A DNA stretch of 64,000 bases from Bog-473 sp963745665 (lineage in GTDB: Bacteria; Actinomycetota; Acidimicrobiia; Acidimicrobiales; RAAP-2): the NCBI GenBank assembly GCA_963745665.1, contig CAVUYE010000003.1, forward strand, positions 186,001 through 250,000, read 5' to 3'. The position numbers and the translations under genes were made by a program. The notes under the pieces were generated by a model. It was not told the origin of the DNA and searched no databases. It saw only the letters and a list, made by a program, of their open reading frames with translations. The first letter of the stretch is position 1, and the number at the start of each line of letters is the position of its first letter. Of this stretch, positions 9,522 through 17,851 are shown in pieces.

Positions 9522-10403
9522 ATGGGAATTCGCCAGACCACCGCCAATGCGCTCAAAGACCTCCCGCTCGGAGTGCACAAGGCCATACCGCCGGGAATTC
9601 GGCGCGATTTGCGCCACCGCCTGGGGCGCTACTACCGGTACGAGGCCGAGTTCGACTTCAGCAATACCCCGCCACTTGGCCCAGGAGAGACAGACGGCCC
9701 GCCCGAGTTCGTCGGCATTGGGGTCCAGAAAGCTGGGACGAGCTGGTGGTTTCGGCTCATTGTCGATCATCCCGGCGCGGCGAATGTCCCCTGGGTGAAC
9801 AAGGAACTCCACTTCTTCGCCCGTTTCGGGGCTCAGCCGTTCAGACCTTCAGACATCGCGGACTACCACCGGCAGTTCCCACGGCGGAGTGGCGCCCTCA
9901 CCGGGGAATGGACTCCGGACTACCTCTACTACCCCTGGGTACCGCCGCTCCTCGCCAAAGCCGCACCTGATACGAAACTCCTCTTGATTTTGCGTGATCC
10001 GATCGAACGTTTTCGATCAGGACTGGCCAGTGAGATTCGCAACGGGGCCGCACATGTGGGCGCGACCATCGCCGAGGTCGTCGGATACACCATGTATGCC
10101 GAAAATCTCCGGCGCTGGATGGATCACTTCCCCGCTGAGCAACTCCTCATTTTGCAGTACGAGCGCTGCGCGGCCACGCCTGTCGAGCAGTTGGTTGCGA
10201 CGTACCGCTTCTTGGGTCTCGATCCCGAGTACCGCCCGGCCATCCTCGACCGCCCGGTCAACAAGACGTTGGAAGCGAAGATCGCTCTGGATGCCGACGT
10301 GAAGAGTCGCCTGCGATACCTCTTCGCCCCCGATGTGGCCGAGCTGGTCAAGTTGGTTCCCACGCTCGATCTGACCCTGTGGAAGGGAATGAACGAGACG
10401 TAG
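9522..10403 (+). CDS. Sulfotransferase domain protein (intact)
   Basis: Cytosolic-type sulfotransferase of 293 aa that would transfer sulfate from PAPS to a hydroxyl, probably on a sugar. The 5'-phosphosulfate-binding loop is GIGVQKAGTSWWFRL (about residue 67). The 3'-phosphate-binding motif is LLLILRDPIERFRSGL (about 155), with the conserved R and S. GEWTPDYLYYPWVPPLL lies between them. The length matches heparan-type bacterial sulfotransferases. It is the intact homologue of the broken gene at 3614-4575, and the only one of the three sulfotransferases here with an uninterrupted frame. Confidence 0.9.
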   Translation: MGIRQTTANALKDLPLGVHKAIPPGIRRDLRHRLGRYYRYEAEFDFSNTPPLGPGETDGPPEFVGIGVQKAGTSWWFRLIVDHPGAANVPWVNKELHFFARFGAQPFRPSDIADYHRQFPRRSGALTGEWTPDYLYYPWVPPLLAKAAPDTKLLLILRDPIERFRSGLASEIRNGAAHVGATIAEVVGYTMYAENLRRWMDHFPAEQLLILQYERCAATPVEQLVATYRFLGLDPEYRPAILDRPVNKTLEAKIALDADVKSRLRYLFAPDVAELVKLVPTLDLTLWKGMNET

Positions 10404-10502
10404 TCAGCGGTCGCCGGGGTTATCTGGAACTTCCCTCCGAGCCAATGGCACCGATCTCGAACCGCAGAAGCCGCGGCGGCCACCGACGAGAAGAAAGACT
10501 CG

Positions 10503-11396
10503 ATGAGCGACCTGACGCACGTGTGGATGTACTGGGAGGATCCGCCTGGGCGCACCCGCCCCGCGTATCTCGACCTCTGCCAGGACACGATTCGCTGCCA
10601 CCTTGGTCCTTCAGTCCAGTTCCACTCATTGGACGACACGAGTATCTTCGAGTGGCTGCCCGATCTCGACCCCTCCATCTGGTCACGGTTGACGGTCCCA
10701 GCTCAGCGGGCTGATTACGCGCGGACTCGGCTGATCTACAACCACGGGGGACTGTGGTTGGATGCCGACTGCATTGCAGTCGGTCCCCTTGACACTCTCG
10801 TCGGCTACCTGGGTAGCCACGAATTGGCAAGCTGGGGCTCTGATGTGAGGGGCCGCTTCTTCAACAATCTCTTTGTCGCTCGAGCCGGGTCTCCGCTCCT
10901 GGCCTCGTGGATGCAGAGCCAGGACGAGACGCTGGCATCGAGTGACGATTGGACGTCGCTCTCTTGGAGCGCGTTGGGCTCCGACGCCTTTCATCCGTTC
11001 ATGAACGACGGGAACTACGCCAATGTCCCTTACAAAAAGGTCGCCCCTGTGCTCTGGTACGAATGGCGCCGGTTCTTTTCTCCGTTCCAATCACCAGCGG
11101 ATGTGCTTGCCTCGTCGCCAGTGACAGTGATGCTGTGGAACAAGGGGATGGGTCCAATTCTTGCCGACCGCTCTGTCAGCCAGCTTCGCCGGGGCAACAT
11201 GCTCCTGTCCCGGCTCTTCCGTATTGCCCTCGGCGAATCGACCCTTGAGGAAGAACTCGACGGATACACGCGTCTCAGCCGCGTGTCGGACCTGCGTTAC
11301 CGTGCAAACGGCATTCGAGTCGAACGCCGTCTACGAGAGTGGGCAGCGACGATGAAGCGTTCTGGGCAAGGGGTGCAAGCCGCGAGCCGGCCCTGA
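10503..11396 (+). CDS. Capsular-polysaccharide/GT32-like glycosyltransferase
   Basis: A 297-aa protein with features of the GT32/Caps_synth group: an opening HVWMYWEDPPGRTRPAYLDLC, a segment PAQRADYARTRLIYNHGGLWLDADCI, and a following NNLFVARAGSPLL. The GGLWLDADC element carries the DXD used to bind a metal and nucleotide sugar, and the preceding ADYARTRLIYNHGG stretch is the family hallmark. It follows the intact sulfotransferase by 99 bases. ATG 10503 has a weak GAAAG upstream. It closes the first glycan locus; a lipid-metabolism operon begins 126 bases downstream. Confidence 0.82.
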   Translation: MSDLTHVWMYWEDPPGRTRPAYLDLCQDTIRCHLGPSVQFHSLDDTSIFEWLPDLDPSIWSRLTVPAQRADYARTRLIYNHGGLWLDADCIAVGPLDTLVGYLGSHELASWGSDVRGRFFNNLFVARAGSPLLASWMQSQDETLASSDDWTSLSWSALGSDAFHPFMNDGNYANVPYKKVAPVLWYEWRRFFSPFQSPADVLASSPVTVMLWNKGMGPILADRSVSQLRRGNMLLSRLFRIALGESTLEEELDGYTRLSRVSDLRYRANGIRVERRLREWAATMKRSGQGVQAASRP

Positions 11397-11522
11397 GCGG
11401 GCCAAGCCGGCGAAGACAGGATCGAAGCCCACCCCGAAGGAGCCCTTGGAGCGTGCCCTATGATGTCCAGCGAAAACTGACGGGTCGTCAGATCTAACGG
11501 TTCGCATTTCGAGAGAGGCACC

Positions 11523-12701
11523 ATGGATTTCGAGTTCTCGCCGGACCAGCTGGCCTTCGTGAAGGAGGTCGAGACCTTCCTCGACGCGAACGACGACCCC
11601 GAGGTGTTCGACCTGACCAGGGAGAACATGGCTCAGATCGTCGACACGCCGAAGCGCCGGGCCTTCATGGCCTCCCTGGGCCAGCGGGGCTGGCTCGGTA
11701 TGACCTGGCCCAAGGAGTACGGCGGCACCGAAGGGGAGGGGATCTACGAGTACCTCCTCAACGAGCAGCTGGCCGGGCGCGGCGGCCCACAGATCGGCAA
11801 GGGCGTCGGCATCGTCGGCAAGACGATCATCCGGCACGGCAACGAGCGGATGAAGGCCGAGTTCCTTCCCAAGATCCTGCGTAACGAGGTCGAGTTCGCC
11901 GTCGGCTACTCCGAGCCCAACGCCGGCTCTGACGCCGCATCCATGCAGCTCAAGGCCACGCGGGACGACGGCGGCTGGATCCTCAACGGCCAGAAGACGT
12001 GGACCACCTCCGCCCACTTCGCCGAGTGGTACTGGGTGGGCGGGCGCACCGACCCCGATTCCAAGCACGCCGGCATCACGCTCTTCCTCGTGCCGATCGA
12101 CCAGCCGGGCATCACCGTGAACGCCATCTGGACCATGGGCGACGAGCGCACCAACGAGGTGTTCCTCAACGACGTCTTCGTGCCCGACGACTACGTGGTG
12201 GGGGAGGTGGGGCGGGGCTTCCAGTACATCTCGGAGGCGCTCGACCTCGAGCGTTTCACCATGTTCACGCTCTCGCCCATGCAGCAACGCTTCGAGCTCC
12301 TGGTGGAGTACGTGCGGACGACGGTGCGCGACGGTCTGCCGCTGAAGGACGACCCGGTCATCCGCCAGCGCCTGGCCCGGCTGGCCACCCAGCTCGAGGT
12401 GGCCCGGGTGATGGGGCTCAAGTTCGTCTTCGAGTCCGCCAAGGGGGGCGCGGCGCCGACGGCGGAGGCCTCGGAGTACAAGCTCTTCGCCACCGAGTTC
12501 TCCAAGCGCCTGGCCAACGCCGCCATGGACATCGCCGGCCCCGGGTCGCAGTTGCGGGTCAAGACGCCCGAGGCACCCATGGCGGGCCGGTCCGAGTCGA
12601 CCTATCGCTACACCGTGATCGACACCATCGGCGGCGGCGCCTCAGAGATCCAGAAGAACATCATCGCCCGGCGCAAGCTCGGCCTGCCCAAGAACTTCTG
12701 A
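11523..12701 (+). CDS. Acyl-CoA dehydrogenase (first subunit type)
   Basis: FAD-dependent acyl-CoA dehydrogenase of 392 aa. Visible landmarks are WLGMTWPKEYGGTEGEGIYEYLL, the substrate/FAD segment VEFAVGYSEPNAGSDAASMQLKAT, WILNGQKTWTT, and a C-terminal TIGGGASEIQKNIIARRKLGLP. The TIGGG-SEIQ stretch contacts FAD in the family. GAGAGAGG sits just before ATG 11523. Paired with a second, shorter acyl-CoA dehydrogenase at 14932-16059, it recalls the heteromeric dehydrogenases of actinobacterial steroid side-chain catabolism (inference). First gene of a tight operon. Confidence 0.93.
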   Translation: MDFEFSPDQLAFVKEVETFLDANDDPEVFDLTRENMAQIVDTPKRRAFMASLGQRGWLGMTWPKEYGGTEGEGIYEYLLNEQLAGRGGPQIGKGVGIVGKTIIRHGNERMKAEFLPKILRNEVEFAVGYSEPNAGSDAASMQLKATRDDGGWILNGQKTWTTSAHFAEWYWVGGRTDPDSKHAGITLFLVPIDQPGITVNAIWTMGDERTNEVFLNDVFVPDDYVVGEVGRGFQYISEALDLERFTMFTLSPMQQRFELLVEYVRTTVRDGLPLKDDPVIRQRLARLATQLEVARVMGLKFVFESAKGGAAPTAEASEYKLFATEFSKRLANAAMDIAGPGSQLRVKTPEAPMAGRSESTYRYTVIDTIGGGASEIQKNIIARRKLGLPKNF

Positions 12702-12708
12702 GTTCTGC

Positions 12709-13881
12709 GTGTCCCCGCCCCTGGCGCTGGCCGGCATCACCGTGCTCGACTTCTCGACGGTCGGGCCGGCGGCGCGCTGCACCCGCTTGTTGGCCGACTA
12801 CGGGGCCCGCGTCGTCAAGGTCGGTCCGGTTCCCTCGGCCGGTGCTGCGCCCATAACGCCTCAGTTCTTCGCCTACAGCGGCCATCGCGGCATGCGGCGC
12901 GCGCTGCTCGATCTGAAGGACGACGACGGCCGTGCGGCCTTCCTCGCCCTGGCGGCGGCGGCCGATGTAGTCGTCGAGAGCTTCCGTCCCGGCGTGGTGG
13001 ACCGCCTGGGCATCGGCTACGCCGCCGTCGCCGAGCGCAACCCGGGCATCGTCTACTGCTCCACGAGTGGCTACGGCCAGGAAGGCCCGCACGCCCAGTG
13101 GGCCGGCCACGACCTCGACTACCTCGCCGTGGGTGGTTTCCTGGCCATGTCCACGCCCGGCCCCGAAGGGGCGCCGCCGCTGCCAGGCGCCACCATCGCC
13201 GACGCCGCCGCCGGGGGCATGCAGGCGGCGTTGGCCATCACGGCGGCGTTGGCCGGCCGGGCGCACAGCGGGATGGGCGCGTATCTCGACGTCTCGGTGG
13301 CCGACGGCGTGCTGTGGTTGATGTCGCTGGCCATCGACGAGCAGCTGGCTCGGGGTGGAGAGATCCACCCGGGCCACGACATCCTCTCGGGCCGCTACGC
13401 CTGCTACGCCACCTACCGCACCGCCGACGACAAATGGGTGGCCGTCGCTGCCATTGAGCCCAAGTTCTTTGCCAACCTCTGCGCCGCACTGCAGTGCACC
13501 GAACTTGCCGCCTCACAACTGGACGACGAGGCGCAGCCGCGTCTGCGGGCCGCCTTCGCTGAAGCCTTCGCTCGCCGCACACGCGACGAGTGGGTCGACC
13601 TCCTGTCGGGAGCCGACACCTGTGTGGCGCCCGTCCTCGACATTCACGAGGTGGCCGCCCACCCTCAATTCGTCGCTCGCGGCACCGTCACGACGGCGAT
13701 CCATCCGACCGAGGGTACGTTGCAGCAGCTGGCCCCGCTCCTGGCCGGGATGGACCGCGCCGGAGGGGCGGCGTTGCCCGACATGGCGGCCGGCCCCACC
13801 GACACCGAGCACCTCCTGAAGGAGGCTGGTGTCGACGGCGAGACCGTGGCGCGCTGGGTGGACCGGGGGGTCGTGGCATGA
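12709..13881 (+). CDS. CaiB/BaiF family CoA-transferase
   Basis: Family III CoA-transferase of 390 aa, moving CoA between acyl groups. The opening LALAGITVLDFSTVGPAARCTRLLADYGARVVKV is the classic N-terminus. The catalytic-aspartate region follows as AQWAGHDLDYLAVGG within YGQEGPHAQWAGHDLDYLAV. GTG 12709 begins seven bases after the upstream stop, and the 3' end overlaps the next gene by ATGA. The family includes racemases (AMACR-like) that epimerise 2-methyl-branched acyl-CoAs, which would also suit this operon. Confidence 0.92.
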   Translation: MSPPLALAGITVLDFSTVGPAARCTRLLADYGARVVKVGPVPSAGAAPITPQFFAYSGHRGMRRALLDLKDDDGRAAFLALAAAADVVVESFRPGVVDRLGIGYAAVAERNPGIVYCSTSGYGQEGPHAQWAGHDLDYLAVGGFLAMSTPGPEGAPPLPGATIADAAAGGMQAALAITAALAGRAHSGMGAYLDVSVADGVLWLMSLAIDEQLARGGEIHPGHDILSGRYACYATYRTADDKWVAVAAIEPKFFANLCAALQCTELAASQLDDEAQPRLRAAFAEAFARRTRDEWVDLLSGADTCVAPVLDIHEVAAHPQFVARGTVTTAIHPTEGTLQQLAPLLAGMDRAGGAALPDMAAGPTDTEHLLKEAGVDGETVARWVDRGVVA

Positions 13882-14390
13882 CGCCGCCGAGGGCGGCCGC
13901 CCACGACCTCATCGGCCAGGAGCAGTACCACGAGGTGGGCGAGTTCCCAGTGGAGCAGGGCTACATCTGGACGTCGTGCGCCTCCGTCGAGAACGCCAAC
14001 CCGCTGTTCTGGGACCCCGAGGTGGCCGACGAGCTCACCGGCGGGCCCGTTGCTCCGCCGTCCATGGTGTCGGTCTGGTTCCGCCCGCATCACTGGGCGC
14101 CCGGTCGGACAGAGGAGGCGCTCCCGTTGCAGGTGCACTTCGACCTCAAGGAGCAGCTCGGGCTGCCCGAGGCCGTCATGACCGACGACACCATTGAGTT
14201 CCACACCCCGGTGCGCCTGGGAGACGTGCTGCGGACGCACCAGGTGCTGCGCTCGGTGAGCGAGGAGAAGACGACCAAGCTCGGCACGGGGCGGTTCTGG
14301 GTGATTGACGTCGTGTACGCCAATCAGAACGGCGACCTCGTCGCGGTCGAGTCGTACACCGGCTTCGGGTACCGGCGGGCCGAGGCATGA
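13878..14390 (+). CDS. MaoC-like / FAS1-like dehydratase, first half-size hotdog protein
   Basis: A 170-aa hotdog-fold protein. ATG 13878 overlaps the CoA-transferase stop (ATGA); codons further upstream belong to a shadow frame. The segment ENANPLFWDPEVADELTGGPVAPPSMV corresponds to the substrate-tunnel region of FAS1-type dehydratase domains. A later VRLGDVLRTHQVLRSVSEEKT fits the second half of the fold. The usual D-H catalytic pair is not obvious here but is present in the next gene (DWRPMHHD), so the two probably form one heteromeric enoyl-CoA hydratase, as in the ChsH1-ChsH2 arrangement known from mycobacteria. Confidence 0.85.
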   Translation: MTPPRAAAHDLIGQEQYHEVGEFPVEQGYIWTSCASVENANPLFWDPEVADELTGGPVAPPSMVSVWFRPHHWAPGRTEEALPLQVHFDLKEQLGLPEAVMTDDTIEFHTPVRLGDVLRTHQVLRSVSEEKTTKLGTGRFWVIDVVYANQNGDLVAVESYTGFGYRRAEA

Positions 14391-14890
14391 CTGTCTCGGT
14401 GTCCCCGCGCCTCCTCCTCGACGACGTGGCGGTCGGCGACGAGCTTCCCGCGCTCGACTACGACGTCAGCGCCACCACGGTCGTATTCGGCGCCCTCGCC
14501 ACGCGCGACTGGCGGCCGATGCATCACGACAAGGACTTCGCGGTGTACCGCAACGGTACTCAGGACATCTTCTTGAACACCCCAAACCAGGCGGCCTGGT
14601 TCGAGCGCTACCTGACCGATTGGACCGGACCGCACGGTCGCCTCGGCCGCGTCACCTTCCGCATGAAGGGATCGGTCTTCCCTGGGGACACCATGTCCCT
14701 CCGGGGGTTGGTCGAGTCGACGGAAGTGGACGAGGTGGGCTGCGGCTTCGCCAACGTGGCCGTCACCCTGTCCGTGGCCGGCGATACCAAGACGACGTGC
14801 GCCGCCCGCATCGCCCTGCCGCGCACGCCCGACGACAACCCGTGGGCCCGATTGGGCGCGCAGTGGCGCCCCTCGCCGGTTCGCCCATGA
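14387..14890 (+). CDS. MaoC-like dehydratase, second half-size hotdog protein
   Basis: A 167-aa hotdog-fold protein that overlaps the previous gene by four bases. The hydratase-2 motif is visible as ATRDWRPMHHDKDFAVYRNG, with the Asp and His in the positions used to activate water across an enoyl-CoA double bond. Downstream, GRLGRVTFRMKGSVFPGDTM resembles the conserved (K/R)F..PV.PGDT strand. Together with the preceding gene it likely forms the working hydratase of the operon. It ends 41 bases before the second acyl-CoA dehydrogenase. Confidence 0.88.
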   Translation: MTVSVSPRLLLDDVAVGDELPALDYDVSATTVVFGALATRDWRPMHHDKDFAVYRNGTQDIFLNTPNQAAWFERYLTDWTGPHGRLGRVTFRMKGSVFPGDTMSLRGLVESTEVDEVGCGFANVAVTLSVAGDTKTTCAARIALPRTPDDNPWARLGAQWRPSPVRP

Positions 14891-14931
14891 ACACCGTTCG
14901 CTTCCCCCGATCACTGCGAAAGAGGCTCTGA

Positions 14932-16059
14932 GTGCTGGATCTCGAATTCGACCAGGAGCAGGAACTGCTCCGGCAGACGGTGCGCGACGTGCTGGCCAAG
15001 CACTGCTCGCTCGACGTCGTGCGGGCCATGGAGGACGACCCCATCGGGTACCCCGCCACGCTGTGGGCGCAGCTGGGTGAGCTCGATCTCATCGGCCTGC
15101 TGCTGCCCGAGGAGTACGGCGGCTCGGCCATGACCCTGATTGAGGGGGTGGCCCTGTACGAGGAGCTGGGTCGGTCACTGGCGCCGACACCGCACTTCGT
15201 GAGCGCGGTCCTCGGCGGCGGGGTGTTGGCCGCCGCGGGGAGTCCGGCGCAGAAGGAGCGGTGGCTCCGCCCCGTCACCTCGGGCGAGGCCATCCTGAGC
15301 GCCGCCTGGCTCGAGCCCGAGAACGGCTATGCCGCCCGCGGCGTCGAGCTGCGGGCCACGCCCGAGAGGTCCGCCTTCGTGCTGAGCGGCGTGAAGCGCC
15401 ATGTCGCCTTCGTCGCGGCGGCCCAGCAGCTCGTGGTGCTGGCCCGCACGGGTGACGCACCCGAGGACGTCGACCTGTTCCTCGTCGACCCGGCCTCGCC
15501 CGGTGTGGCGCTCCGCCAGCAGTTCTCCGTCTCCTCGGACACCCAGTACGAGGTCACGTTGACCGACGTCATCGTGAGCGTGGAGGACCGGATCGGGCTG
15601 GCGGGCAGCGGGTGGGCCACCTGGCAGCAGGTGCTCGAGCCGGCGCTGGTCCTCCTGGCGGCCCAGGCAGTGGGCGGCGCCCGTTATGCGCTGGAGATCA
15701 CGACGCAGTACGCGCTAGACCGCAAGCAGTTCGACAAGCCATTGGGCGCGTTCCAGGCGCTGGCCCACAACCTGGCCGACGCCGTCACCAACCTCGACGG
15801 GGCGGAGCAGCTGGTGCACGAGGCCGCCTGGGCGGGCGCCAACGGCCGGCCGCTGACCTCGCTGGCCCCCATGGCCAAGCTCTTCGCCTGCTCGACATTC
15901 CGCGACATCACGGCCATGGCGCAGCAGCTCTTCGGTGGGATCGGCTTCACCCTCGACTTCGACATCCAGCTGTACTTCCGCCGGGCCAAGCAGCAGCAGC
16001 TGATGTGGGCCAACGACCGGACCCTCGAGGACGCCGTGGCCGTGGCGCTGCTGGACTGA
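14932..16059 (+). CDS. Acyl-CoA dehydrogenase (second subunit type)
   Basis: Acyl-CoA dehydrogenase of 375 aa starting at GTG 14932. It has the N-terminal helical domain (LDLEFDQEQELLRQTVRDVL), GLLLPEEYGGSAMTLIEG, a mid-domain, and the C-terminal QYALDRKQFDKPLGAFQALAHNLAD plus MAQQLFGGIGFTLDFDIQLYFRRAK. Several family residues that contact FAD or act as the base look substituted compared with the gene at 11523, as in the non-catalytic partner of alpha2beta2 steroid acyl-CoA dehydrogenases; that reading is inference. Last gene of the operon. Confidence 0.9.
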   Translation: MLDLEFDQEQELLRQTVRDVLAKHCSLDVVRAMEDDPIGYPATLWAQLGELDLIGLLLPEEYGGSAMTLIEGVALYEELGRSLAPTPHFVSAVLGGGVLAAAGSPAQKERWLRPVTSGEAILSAAWLEPENGYAARGVELRATPERSAFVLSGVKRHVAFVAAAQQLVVLARTGDAPEDVDLFLVDPASPGVALRQQFSVSSDTQYEVTLTDVIVSVEDRIGLAGSGWATWQQVLEPALVLLAAQAVGGARYALEITTQYALDRKQFDKPLGAFQALAHNLADAVTNLDGAEQLVHEAAWAGANGRPLTSLAPMAKLFACSTFRDITAMAQQLFGGIGFTLDFDIQLYFRRAKQQQLMWANDRTLEDAVAVALLD

Positions 16060-16140
16060 CCTCCTCGGAACGGTTCGGTTCGCCCGGCTTTCGGTTCGCC
16101 CGGCGGGGCGGATCCAACCGTCCGCTACCTTGCGGGTCCG

Positions 16141-17352
16141 ATGGCACGGACCTGTGACGATCTGAGCCTGGACCAGGCGCGCCGTCTCGCGCTGGAGGCC
16201 CAGGGCCTGCGGGGCGCCCGTCCCCCCGGCGGTGTGCCCGCCATGTTGCGCCGGCTGGGCGCCGTGCAGCTCGACACCATCTCCGTTCTGGCCCGCTCGC
16301 ACGAGTTGGTGACCTACGCCCGCCGGGGCCCGATCGGCCGCCGCCGGATTGAGCAGGCGTTCTGGGGCCCGAAGAGCTCTACCTTCGAGTACTGGTCGCA
16401 CGCCGCCTGCATCCTTCCGCTCGAGGACTGGCCGGCGTACTCGTTCAAGCGCCGGGCCCGGCTGGCCAAGGGCCGACGGTGGCATCGTTTGGAGGATCAG
16501 GAGAAGAGCTGTGCCGAGGTGGTGGCCCGCTTGCAGGCGGAGGGCCCCCTGACGGCCAACGAGTTGGGCGGCGCCAAGAAGGGCGGCCCGTGGTGGGACT
16601 GGTCGGAGACCAAGATCGCCGCCGAGTGGCTGCTCGACATCGGCCAGCTGGTCTGCCGGGAGCGCCGCGGCTTCCAGCGTGTCTACGACCTGGCCGAGCG
16701 AGCCATCCCGTCGGCGTTGCTCGACCAGGACCCCTCGGACGAGGAGTGCGCCGCCCAGCTCGTGGCGGCCGCCGGTCGCGCGCTCGGCGTCGGGACGGTG
16801 GCCGACTTCGCGGCCTACCACGGGATGTTGCAAGCCCTCGTCCGACAGGCCCTGCCGTCGACCGAATTGGTGCCCGTGCGGGTCGAGGGGTGGAAGGCGC
16901 CCGCCTTCGCCGACCCGAGCGCGCTCGGTCGAGCCGTTGGCCGGGGACGTGGGAGGAGCCTGTTGCTCTCACCGTTCGACTCGTTGATCTGGTACCGGGA
17001 CCGCGTCGAGCGCCTCTTCGGTCTCCGCCACCGCCTTGAGGCCTATACCCCGAAGGATCAGCGTCGGTTCGGGTACTTCGCCATGCCGGTCTTGGGCGGC
17101 GCCAAGATCATCGGGTTGGTCGACCCGGGCCGGGACGGCGAGACACTCGTGGCGAAGCAGGTGACACTGTTCGGTGTGGATGGGCCGTCGCTCGAGCACG
17201 TGGGGCATGCGCTCTTGGAGGCGGCATCATGGGTCGGCTGCGTTCGGGTTGCCCTCCAGCACGTGGAGCCGGCATCGGCGCGGGCGCAATTAGAGAGCCT
17301 CGTGAGACCAAGGAGCGAAGTCGGGACCGGACTCCTTTCGGAGACCGACTGA
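16141..17352 (+). CDS. Winged-helix DNA glycosylase-like protein (YcaQ/AlkZ family)
   Basis: A 403-aa protein of the HTH_42/YcaQ family, whose studied members (E. coli YcaQ, Streptomyces AlkZ) excise alkylated bases and unhook interstrand crosslinks. Family signs are SLDQARRLALEAQGL at the N-terminus, the catalytic-loop region LGAVQLDTISVLARSHELV with the QxD motif, and EYWSHAACILPLEDW. Later come EWLLDIGQLVCRERRGFQRVYDLAER and LLLSPFDSLIWYRDRVERLFGL. The full-length match and intact motif make an active glycosylase likely. It is a single gene downstream of the acyl-CoA operon. Confidence 0.88.
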   Translation: MARTCDDLSLDQARRLALEAQGLRGARPPGGVPAMLRRLGAVQLDTISVLARSHELVTYARRGPIGRRRIEQAFWGPKSSTFEYWSHAACILPLEDWPAYSFKRRARLAKGRRWHRLEDQEKSCAEVVARLQAEGPLTANELGGAKKGGPWWDWSETKIAAEWLLDIGQLVCRERRGFQRVYDLAERAIPSALLDQDPSDEECAAQLVAAAGRALGVGTVADFAAYHGMLQALVRQALPSTELVPVRVEGWKAPAFADPSALGRAVGRGRGRSLLLSPFDSLIWYRDRVERLFGLRHRLEAYTPKDQRRFGYFAMPVLGGAKIIGLVDPGRDGETLVAKQVTLFGVDGPSLEHVGHALLEAASWVGCVRVALQHVEPASARAQLESLVRPRSEVGTGLLSETD

Positions 17353-17475
17353 AGCGCGGTCCAGCTCGATCCCGATGACTGTGGCGACCCGGCTCAGGTT
17401 GGTGTCGTGGGTGAGGAGTGATGCTCCATGACGGTGGGCCACCGAGGCGATCATGCATGACGACGGAATGTGGCT
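17290..17475 (-). pseudogene. PIN-domain (VapC-like) toxin, C-terminal remnant
   Basis: The reverse strand carries the last third of a PIN-domain protein: HIPSSCMIASVAHRHGASLL, then THDTNLSRVATVIGIELD and a short tail. This matches the usual end of VapC toxins (an IAAxAxxxGAxLLTxDxxLxRVA pattern with the acidic site Asp in THDTN). Upstream sequence to about 17600 is less PIN-like, has no suitable start, and shows no VapB-like antitoxin. The fragment overlaps the 3' end of the YcaQ gene. It looks like a relic of a toxin-antitoxin locus. Confidence 0.55.
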
Positions 17476-17851
17476 CTCGGGTTCCCCTTGAATATTGTGG
17501 TCCGAGCAGGAGCCGAGAAGGCGGAACTCCGGCCCGGGGCTACGAAGATGAAGGCCAGGGCGACGATCCCGGTGGATCCAGTCGCAGTAGCGGTCACGGT
17601 GACGGCCGCTCACAGATGGCTGTGATGACGGCGCTGGCAATACGGCCGCCGTGACGGTCGTGACATGCAAGCCGTTGGCAGGATGGTGACCTCAGCGACT
17701 GCGGAGGCCCCAATCGTGATCGCCTGCGACCCCGACCCGGCGATAGTGACGGACTGGGACGCGCTGGCTGTGACCGTCGTTGTCTAGGCGCCGGAGGCTG
17801 GGACGTTGGCGGATGAGTGGGCAGCACCGCATGCGATGGCAATCCCCGGGG
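17476..17851. other. Non-coding or decayed stretch between the PIN remnant and the SGNH gene
   Basis: No convincing intact gene. Short reverse-strand segments near 17700-17780 encode Thr/Val/Ser-rich alternating residues (for example TVTASASQSVTIAGSGSQAI), as in beta-rich secreted proteins, but the frame is closed within about 60 codons. A decayed gene is possible. No terminator or clear promoter was seen. Confidence 0.3.
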
